Positions 1 to 4,715 of a DNA stretch of 5,511 nucleotides are shown here, piece after piece (within the stretch, counting starts at the first letter, position 1; each line of letters begins with the position of its first letter). Below the pieces are notes generated by a model, which worked only from the letters and a program-made list of their open reading frames with translations, did no database searches and was not told where the DNA came from. The stretch is taken from NCBI GenBank assembly GCA_934339215.1, contig CAKRHU010000127.1, forward strand, positions 1-5,511. Direction: 5' to 3'. The position numbers were made by a program, and so were the translations under genes. Source of the DNA: an uncultured Lacticaseibacillus sp. GTDB lineage: Bacteria > Bacillota > Bacilli > Lactobacillales > Lactobacillaceae.

Positions 1-578
1 TTAGGCGTAGATAAGGTCATCACGCGAGCCGCAGCTTCGGCGTATTCGCGCTCTAAAGCCCAACCCGCTTTGCCATCACCGGCAGCGTAAACGAAGTCTT
101 TGCCGTTTGCGCCAGCTTTTAAAGTGCTAGACTCATTTTCTAAGTACCAGTTGTTGCGCAAGAAGCTGTGAGCAATTCCGGAAGCTTCGATCATCGCTTC
201 AGTGGCTTTGTGATCGGCGGCTAAGCTGGCTGGGTTAGTTGGGGCTTTAGGGAAGCTAGTGTAGGCGATGAATTTCACACCAGCAGCCTTGGCGGCGTTG
301 ACCACATTTTGATGTTGGTCAGCACGCGAAACAGCTTGCCCCGGTTGGCTGGAAACAAACAATAACTTGTCGATACCTACCAAGCTTTGGGTCAAGCTGG
401 ATACGTCGTCGTAATCGCCTAAACGCACTGGGACGGCGCTGGACACGAGCTTTTGAGCTTTTTCAAGGTTGCGCGCTAAAGCAATCAGCACATCGCCTGG
501 TTGTAAGAACTGATGTAACGCTTTGATCGCGGCTTGACCGAAATGGCCAGTCGCACCGGTGACTGCATATGTTGTCAT
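1..578 (-). CDS. QorB-like NAD(P)H:quinone oxidoreductase (atypical SDR, NmrA type), 3' end outside window
   Basis: Translation of the reverse strand gives 192 codons without a stop, so the C-terminal third of a family usually near 285 residues is missing. The N-terminus carries the Rossmann dinucleotide motif TGATGHFG (residues 7-14, GxxGxxG), followed by LARN at 34-37 where NADP(H)-binding members contact the cofactor. Further matches to E. coli QorB (YtfG), recalled from memory, are NAAKAAGVKFIAYTS (94-108), LRNNWYLEN (140-148) and AAGDGK (165-170). Family members reduce quinones or act as NAD(P)H-dependent redox sensors in the cytoplasm. The start is the ATG at 576-578, supported by a perfect AGGAGG at 586-591 seven bases upstream. 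The gene has its own promoter region and is separated from the hydrolase upstream by a terminator, so it is probably transcribed alone or with genes to the left. The substrate is unknown; the family call is firm. Confidence 0.9.
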   Translation of the reverse strand, partial: MTTYAVTGATGHFGQAAIKALHQFLQPGDVLIALARNLEKAQKLVSSAVPVRLGDYDDVSSLTQSLVGIDKLLFVSSQPGQAVSRADQHQNVVNAAKAAGVKFIAYTSFPKAPTNPASLAADHKATEAMIEASGIAHSFLRNNWYLENESSTLKAGANGKDFVYAAGDGKAGWALEREYAEAAARVMTLSTP

Positions 579-585
579 GAAAATG

Positions 586-591
586 CCTCCT
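586..591 (-). promoter_or_regulatory. Ribosome binding site of the QorB-like gene
   Basis: The reverse strand reads AGGAGG, a full match to the anti-Shine-Dalgarno end of 16S rRNA, seven bases before the ATG. It fixes the start of the partial oxidoreductase. Confidence 0.9.
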
Positions 592-619
592 GTGTTTTAT
601 AAAGTAACTTGTGATTTAA

Positions 620-628
620 ATTGTAACA
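620..628 (-). promoter_or_regulatory. Probable extended -10 promoter of the QorB-like gene
   Basis: The reverse strand reads TGTTACAAT, a TGn motif joined to a -10 hexamer that matches TATAAT at five of six positions. Transcription would start near 613 and give a leader of about 35 bases containing the AGGAGG site. No good -35 lies 16-18 bases upstream. A TTGACA at 634-639 is only eight bases away, too close to pair with this hexamer. An alternative TATAAA lies nearer the gene, around 597-602, but has no -35 partner either. Confidence 0.4.
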
Positions 629-637
629 CCAATTGTC

Positions 638-669
638 AAAAAAACAAGCCATTATTTTTCTGGCTTGTT
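638..669 (-). terminator. Intrinsic terminator of the Mbeg1-like hydrolase gene
   Basis: On the reverse strand a nine-base-pair stem, AACAAGCCA pairing with TGGCTTGTT (643-651 with 661-669), encloses a nine-base loop and runs straight into seven T residues (638-644, partly in the stem). The hydrolase stop codon TAA (652-654) lies inside the loop, so the terminator overlaps the end of the coding region. It would insulate the QorB-like gene from hydrolase transcription. Confidence 0.85.
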
Positions 670-1701
670 GTGGGGCGGTTTAGGCACGTTATCGATAAAC
701 GCTTGCGCTAAGCCATGCGCGGCTGTTTTCCACGCACTGCGATCGGCGTTTTTTAAACCGGATAAGATTGCTTTGGCTGAACTTGCTGGTTGTTTGGCTA
801 AGTCTGCAAAGGTTTCTTGTTCAGTGTTTTGCACGACTTGATAAGCAGCGTCTAAGGCTTGTTGCTTGGTATCATCGTCAAGGCTTTCGACCCATTGATT
901 CAACAGTTTTTGCGTATATCGCGAGCGCACGTCCAACGCTGGTAGATAGACGAAATCGCGCTGGCGGGTTTCCCAGGAAAACAAACCATGTTGGTTAAAC
1001 CCGCTGGCGGTACTGTGCACCACTGCGAAATCTTGACTCGGATCTAAAATGATGCCGATCAAAGACGATTGCGGGACGAGTTTTAAAATTTTTGGATCAG
1101 GGGGCAAGGGGTGCTGCAGACCGGGACCGTCTAAATTGTAAACCATTTGGACATAGTTTTGCAGCTCACCAGCATGGGCAAATGCAAAGGTCGCCAAATT
1201 TCCGCCTTTGGAGTGGCCACCGAGGTAATAATTTCCCGGGTAATAATCGGCAATTTCCGCAAAATATTTGCTGGCGGCCAGTTGCGATGGAATTGCATCT
1301 AGGAAAGTGAGGTTGAAATCTTCTTTCCAATCGACAAAACTCGCGCGCGTCCCGCGAAAACTTAAATAGAAAGTGTCAGGCGTTAATTGAAAGGTGACCG
1401 CAGAAAATTGTTGTTGGCGCTGGGGATCGAATTCATCGACGGCCGCCAACCAGTGGACATTTTGATAACGTGGGGTTTGGGCTAAGGTCAAGAGCAGTTG
1501 CAAATTGCGCGCTTCTTGCCAAGTGCCAGCAATCATGGCTTTCGCGTCGACTTGCGTGAGGTCGCCGAGGCGTCCGTAAGTCCGCGAACCAAAGTCACAA
1601 TAAGCCAACTGCGCTAAAATCGCGGCATCGACGATCGATATGGTTTGTTGATCAAAGGTGATGCCACCAAAGCTTTTCAAATAATCAAAATAATCTGCCA
1701 T
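652..1701 (-). CDS. DUF2974/Mbeg1-like alpha/beta hydrolase (putative intracellular lipase/esterase)
   Basis: The 349-residue product matches the Mbeg1-like (formerly DUF2974) alpha/beta hydrolase family in length and motifs. The nucleophile elbow is GHSKGGN (162-168), with Ser164 in GxSxG. FRGT at 115-118 matches the lipase strand near the oxyanion hole. NLDGPG follows at 189-194. ILDPSQDF (218-225) and QHGLFSW (237-243) are the likely sources of the catalytic Asp (Asp221 or Asp224) and His238; the exact acid is my inference. There is no signal peptide or membrane segment, so the protein is probably cytoplasmic. The last 90 residues are polar, helical-looking and poorly conserved. The ATG at 1699-1701 is preceded by AAAGGA (1711-1716) nine bases upstream. 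The gene is divergent from the kinase gene, with overlapping promoters, and ends in its own terminator. The substrate is unknown; members of this family are generally uncharacterised in lactobacilli. Confidence 0.85.
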   Translation of the reverse strand: MADYFDYLKSFGGITFDQQTISIVDAAILAQLAYCDFGSRTYGRLGDLTQVDAKAMIAGTWQEARNLQLLLTLAQTPRYQNVHWLAAVDEFDPQRQQQFSAVTFQLTPDTFYLSFRGTRASFVDWKEDFNLTFLDAIPSQLAASKYFAEIADYYPGNYYLGGHSKGGNLATFAFAHAGELQNYVQMVYNLDGPGLQHPLPPDPKILKLVPQSSLIGIILDPSQDFAVVHSTASGFNQHGLFSWETRQRDFVYLPALDVRSRYTQKLLNQWVESLDDDTKQQALDAAYQVVQNTEQETFADLAKQPASSAKAILSGLKNADRSAWKTAAHGLAQAFIDNVPKPPHNKPEK

Positions 1702-1717
1702 GTGCCCACGTCCTTTC

Positions 1718-1732
1718 TGCTATAGTGTAGCA
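1718..1732. promoter_or_regulatory. Overlapping divergent extended -10 promoters (hydrolase leftward, kinase rightward)
   Basis: The 15-bp near-palindrome TGCTATAGTGTAGCA contains an extended -10 on each strand. Rightward it is TGC-TATAGT (1718-1726), about 30 bases before the kinase ATG. Leftward it is TGC-TACACT (1724-1732), about 22 bases before the hydrolase ATG. The two hexamers share three base pairs. Neither has a recognisable -35 at 17 bases spacing (CCATGT rightward, TCACCT leftward), consistent with reliance on the TGn element. Predicted starts are near 1733 rightward and 1717 leftward, giving short leaders that still contain both ribosome binding sites. The motifs are seen; promoter activity is inferred. 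Confidence 0.55.
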
Positions 1733-1756
1733 TGGAATTCATGAAGAGGTGAGCTT

Positions 1757-2290
1757 ATGAAAATCATGGTGATCGGCAGTCCTGGTGCGGGCAAAACCAC
1801 CTTGATCCAAAAAATTGTCGCGCAAACCGGCTGGCCACTGTTGTCGCTAGATCATGAATGGCATCAAAGCGACTATAGCGATGAGGCAAAAATCAAACTT
1901 CGCCAAACACAACACCGATTTATGGCGACGCACGATGATTGGGTGATTGATGGTAACTATACCGGCAGTATGGATCTGCGGCTGGCTCAGGCGGATATGA
2001 TTTTGTGGCTGCAAGTACCGAGGGTGGTGGCAATTTATCGAATCTTGAAACGGTCATGGCGCTTTAGACATGATCGCCAGACACGACCGGAAATGCCAGC
2101 AACCTTCAGTGAACATTTTGACGCGGATTATTGTGAATTCCTCAAATATGTCTGGCACTTTGACCGTGATCGCGTCCCACAAATACAGGCGCAGCTTACA
2201 AATTTGCGACCAGATCAGCAGCTACTGATATTGCGCAGTGCTCAAGACAAGCAGCGTGTTTTCGTGCAAATCAAAAAAGCCGCTGATTAG
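1757..2290 (+). CDS. FlaR-like P-loop NTPase/kinase (adenylate kinase-related 'DNA topology modulation protein' family)
   Basis: The product is a 177-residue cytoplasmic protein with a canonical Walker A, GSPGAGKT (7-14). The substrate-side segment LDHEWH (31-36) and WVIDGNY (62-68) follow, then ADMILWL (79-85) in the position of the third core strand. An arginine-rich stretch at 95-110 (RILKRSW, then RHDRQTRPEM) resembles a nucleoside-kinase lid. This order is typical of small proteins annotated as 'AAA family ATPase', 'topology modulation protein' or FlaR. They are related to adenylate and shikimate kinases, and their true substrate is not established; the DNA topology label is historical. 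The ATG is preceded by GAGGTG (1746-1751) at five bases. The gene is monocistronic: divergent from the hydrolase on the left, with its own terminator on the right. Its last codons form the left arm of that terminator. Confidence 0.85.
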   Translation: MKIMVIGSPGAGKTTLIQKIVAQTGWPLLSLDHEWHQSDYSDEAKIKLRQTQHRFMATHDDWVIDGNYTGSMDLRLAQADMILWLQVPRVVAIYRILKRSWRFRHDRQTRPEMPATFSEHFDADYCEFLKYVWHFDRDRVPQIQAQLTNLRPDQQLLILRSAQDKQRVFVQIKKAAD

Positions 2291-2298
2291 CGGTTTTT
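2275..2298 (+). terminator. Intrinsic terminator of the kinase gene, probably weakly bidirectional
   Basis: A GC-rich core stem CCGCT/AGCGG (2280-2284 with 2289-2293) closes a GATT loop. One G-T pair and an A4/T4 extension lengthen it to ten pairs, ending in T5 (2294-2298). The kinase stop TAG (2288-2290) sits at the loop edge, so the last codons double as terminator. On the reverse strand the same core is followed by C and T6. The G-T wobble becomes an A-C mismatch there, so termination of the convergent regulator gene should be weaker but plausible. Only 14 bases separate the two convergent stop codons, and no other hairpin lies just downstream of the regulator. Confidence 0.75.
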
Positions 2299-2304
2299 CA
2301 TCGG

Positions 2305-3123
2305 TTATTCATGATGTAATTTGTGATCCATGATCAGCTTCACCGTGCCTTCTAGACGGTGATGATAAGTGTCGTTTTCTAACAGCATGGTGGTTAAAAT
2401 ATCAAGAACATACATACTGGCAAACTGACTGTTGACAAAGCGAGTGTTGGTGACAAAGTTGGCGCTTTTGACGATCACAGAGAAGTCCACCAGCGCCGCT
2501 AGCGGACTTTCGGAAAAAGCAGTGATCCCGATCAGTCTTGCGCCATTGCGCTTGCCTAAAGCTGCGGCAGAATTCACTTCATGCGAACTACCAGAATTGG
2601 ATAGCACGATCACCACATCAGCTGCTGACATGATCGAGCCGTTGATAAACATCATATGTGTGTCCGTGGTACACAGCGTGTCGATGCCCATGCGGATCAA
2701 ACGTTGGCTGAATTCTTCAGCAGTATAACCAGAGCTGCCTTGCCCGTAGACATAAACACGGCGTGCACTGGAAATTACTTGCACGATTTGTTCAAGCTGC
2801 GTCATGTTCAAATGTGCCCAAGTGCCTTGTAATAATTTCGAGTAAATCGAAAATACTTTATCGCCAGCACTGCCAGTATCTGGTGGTGGAACAGCGATGC
2901 CTTGCGCAGATGCGAGTTGCACTTTGAATGTCGAATAATCGGCACAGCCCATTTTTTTGACGAAACGCGTTACGGTTGCGGTGGCTACACCAGTGATTTT
3001 GGCCAAAGCAGCGATATGCATGCCTTGGACCTGATCAGGATGTTGCGTCACAAACATGGCGATTTTACGTTCTTGACGTGCTAAATGTGGAAAATTCTCC
3101 TCAATTTGGTCCAAAATGCTCAT
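2305..3123 (-). CDS. MurR/RpiR family transcriptional regulator with SIS domain (NanR-like candidate)
   Basis: The product is 272 residues, normal for the family. The N-terminal RpiR helix-turn-helix domain spans about 1-75, with the DNA-binding helices near 37-67 (IAALAKITGVATATVTRFVKKMG). A sugar isomerase (SIS) domain covers about 120-250. It has the loop GQGSSG (127-132) and the phosphosugar-binding segment LSNSGSS (174-180). Such proteins sense phosphorylated sugars or amino sugars and repress or activate nearby catabolic and transport genes. Next to a SiaT-like transporter, a role like the RpiR-type NanR proteins, which respond to ManNAc-6-phosphate, is a reasonable inference. I prefer the ATG at 3121-3123: GGGTGA (3129-3134), partly matching the GGTGA end of the Shine-Dalgarno consensus, sits five bases upstream. 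A GTG at 3130-3132 would add three residues but has no ribosome binding site. A private promoter lies just upstream. Confidence 0.9.
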   Translation of the reverse strand: MSILDQIEENFPHLARQERKIAMFVTQHPDQVQGMHIAALAKITGVATATVTRFVKKMGCADYSTFKVQLASAQGIAVPPPDTGSAGDKVFSIYSKLLQGTWAHLNMTQLEQIVQVISSARRVYVYGQGSSGYTAEEFSQRLIRMGIDTLCTTDTHMMFINGSIMSAADVVIVLSNSGSSHEVNSAAALGKRNGARLIGITAFSESPLAALVDFSVIVKSANFVTNTRFVNSQFASMYVLDILTTMLLENDTYHHRLEGTVKLIMDHKLHHE

Positions 3124-3153
3124 CGTGTTCACCCACAGAATCTTTTTGTTCTA

Positions 3154-3162
3154 ATCATAGCA
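3154..3162 (-). promoter_or_regulatory. Extended -10 promoter of the RpiR-family regulator
   Basis: The reverse strand reads TGCTATGAT, a TGn element with a -10 hexamer matching the consensus at five of six positions. Transcription would start near 3147, leaving a leader of about 24 bases before the ATG at 3123. The -35 region (about 3177-3182) has no good match and falls in the loop of the adjacent inverted repeat. This suggests the regulator can be transcribed independently of the transporter genes. Confidence 0.5.
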
Positions 3163-3192
3163 CAGCGCCCACGACTTTCATCGTGGGCGCTG
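3163..3192. repeat. 12-bp perfect inverted repeat between transporter and regulator (hairpin or operator)
   Basis: CAGCGCCCACGA (3163-3174) is perfectly complementary to TCGTGGGCGCTG (3181-3192), with a six-base loop (CTTTCA on the forward strand). It lies 14 bases beyond the symporter stop codon and abuts the regulator's extended -10. The stem is GC-rich and would be very stable in RNA. The transporter transcript has no T run after it (it continues TGCTATGATTAG), so it is not a canonical intrinsic terminator. It could protect or process the 3' end of the transporter mRNA, pause polymerase, or serve as an operator through which the regulator controls its own promoter. The sequence does not decide between these. 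Confidence 0.8.
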
Positions 3193-3206
3193 GTTGAATC
3201 ATTTAA

Positions 3207-4715
3207 TTATTTAGGTTGTTTGTATTCCATCTTGATGGTTTTGGCAGTTAAGCCGTCGACATTCTTGCCAAACTTCGGTGTGATCAAGCCGATCAACCAA
3301 GCGACGAAGAAGGCGACTAAAAAGGAGATACTGGAGATAATGAAGGGACTGGTGTTGGTTTGATCTACGATCCAAGTGACGATCGCAGAAATGATCAAGC
3401 CAGTGACGGAAGAAAAACCGTTAGCGGCATGCGTGAAGATCCCTGCAGCAAAGATCCCAGCAACTGGTACACCGAACAACCCAGTGATCATTAAGAACAG
3501 ATCCCAAGTACCAGAAGCATTCCCAGCTAATAAGTAAATGGCAATTGCCAAGGAGAACAATCCAGAAACGGCAATGATGACCCGGGCTAAGTTCACATCA
3601 GATACAGCCCAGCGTTTCTTACCAAAGAAGCGCTGCTTGATGTCAGTGACAAAGCATGAGGAAATCGCGTTCAAGCTTGAAGCAATAGTGGATTGCGCCG
3701 CGGCAAAAATCGCAGCGATGATCAATCCAGCGACCCCAGCAGGCATTTTCGTGACAATGAAGTAAGGGACAATGGCACTGGTGGTCATACCATGAGGTAC
3801 CCCGCCGTTATGCGCGTAGAAGGAGTAAAGTACAGTCCCCATCCCGTAGAAGATCGGAATGGTGATAAAGGCTAACAAACCGTTGGTCCAAAGGGATTTC
3901 TTAGTTTCTTCCATAGAGGAAGTCGTTTGGTAACGCTGCACAACATCTTGGCTGGCAGTGTATTGGTATAAGTTATTGAAAATCGACCCAGCAAAAATGA
4001 TCGGAATGAAGCGAGAAATGTCAGAAACTTTAAAGTCTAAACTTGAGAAGAACTTCTTGCCTTGGATCGCGTCACCCATGACAGTGCCCCAGCCGCCGTC
4101 AACATAATGTGCGCCGAGAACACAAACCAGTAACGCCCCACCAAGTAGCAAGATCCCTTGAATCACGTCAGACCAAATGACCCCTTCGATCCCACCTAAG
4201 AAGGTGTAGATGATACATAACCCGCCGACAAACAAAGCAATGACGATCGGATTGATTGTGGACACACTGGTGATGGCAATGATTGGTAAGTAAATAACAA
4301 TTGCCACGCGGCCGATATGATACAGCATAAACAAAATACTACCTAAAACTCGCATGACGGGGTTGAAGCGTTCTTCCAAATATTCATAAGCCGTGGTGAC
4401 TTTGAGTTTGCGGAAGAATGGCACATAATACTTAATTAAAAATGGGATCATAAAGATAATGCACAAGTTCCCAACGGCATAACCCCAGTCGGTCAAGAAA
4501 GACTTTTCTGGTGTGGACATGAAAGTGATCGCCGATAAGGTCGTGGCATAAATACTAAAGCCTGCCGCCCAGGCGGGAATTTTGCCTTCTGCTTTGAAGA
4601 AAGCGTCTGTACTTTTACTTGCACGGCGGGTAAAGTAAACCCCGACGAGCAGCATGGCTAACAAATAGATAATAAGAACCGCCCAGTTGGCAGTCCCAAA
4701 TTCAGGTTTGGTCAT
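3207..4715 (-). CDS. nanT: SiaT/NanT-like sodium:solute symporter (probable sialic acid transporter, SSS family)
   Basis: The 502-residue polytopic membrane protein has about 13 hydrophobic segments, as expected for SSS (LeuT-fold) symporters. It aligns along its length with Proteus mirabilis SiaT as I recall that sequence. Shared blocks include FATTLS-ITFM (here YATTLSAITFM, 56-66), FFRKLKVT (100-107), AYEYLE (109-114), HIGRVAI (133-139), GGIEGVIW (174-181), TASQDVVQRY (253-262) and AAIFAAAQS (334-342). By that alignment the sialate carboxylate ligand Arg135 is Arg136 here. The sugar contacts Thr58, Ser60 and Thr63 are Thr59, Ser61 and Thr64. The extra-sodium-site Asp182 is Asp183. Two pocket positions differ: SiaT Phe78 and Gln82 are Tyr79 and Asn83. 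It would import Neu5Ac or a related acid with Na+. GAGGTG (4721-4726) lies five bases upstream, inside the antiporter gene, and the ATGA overlap implies translational coupling. The family is certain; the substrate is likely but unproven. Confidence 0.85.
   Translation of the reverse strand: MTKPEFGTANWAVLIIYLLAMLLVGVYFTRRASKSTDAFFKAEGKIPAWAAGFSIYATTLSAITFMSTPEKSFLTDWGYAVGNLCIIFMIPFLIKYYVPFFRKLKVTTAYEYLEERFNPVMRVLGSILFMLYHIGRVAIVIYLPIIAITSVSTINPIVIALFVGGLCIIYTFLGGIEGVIWSDVIQGILLLGGALLVCVLGAHYVDGGWGTVMGDAIQGKKFFSSLDFKVSDISRFIPIIFAGSIFNNLYQYTASQDVVQRYQTTSSMEETKKSLWTNGLLAFITIPIFYGMGTVLYSFYAHNGGVPHGMTTSAIVPYFIVTKMPAGVAGLIIAAIFAAAQSTIASSLNAISSCFVTDIKQRFFGKKRWAVSDVNLARVIIAVSGLFSLAIAIYLLAGNASGTWDLFLMITGLFGVPVAGIFAAGIFTHAANGFSSVTGLIISAIVTWIVDQTNTSPFIISSISFLVAFFVAWLIGLITPKFGKNVDGLTAKTIKMEYKQPK

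Noticed and set aside
634..639. Perfect TTGACA on the reverse strand upstream of the QorB-like gene
   Set aside because: It is only eight bases from the TACAAT hexamer, and no -10 lies at 16-18 bases spacing. It arises from the terminator T run followed by GACA, so it is not called as a -35.
768..1310. Forward-strand open frames opposite the hydrolase gene
   Set aside because: They are shadows of a well-supported coding frame, with no ribosome binding site and implausible composition (basic and Trp-rich).
1703..1716. Partial similarity of the hydrolase leader (GCCCACG then CTTTC) to one arm and loop of the 3163-3192 repeat
   Set aside because: The shared core is only seven bases and there is no inverted partner near 1703, so chance is the better explanation for a common operator.
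2432..2728. Forward-strand open frame of 98 codons opposite the regulator
   Set aside because: It is antisense to the conserved SIS domain, and the reverse frame explains the sequence fully.
3163..3192. Simple rho-independent terminator of the symporter operon
   Set aside because: The stem is strong, but the transcribed strand has no T run after it; the next bases form a promoter -10. It is kept as an inverted repeat of undecided role.
3085..3363. Forward-strand open frame of 92 codons across the transporter-regulator gap
   Set aside because: It is antisense to the start of the regulator and the end of the symporter, lacks a ribosome binding site, runs through the inverted repeat, and resembles no family.
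4589..4610. Possible catabolite-responsive (CcpA) site, GAAAGCGTCTG
   Set aside because: It lies within the symporter coding region, misses the leading TG and trailing CA of the consensus, and is not near a promoter.
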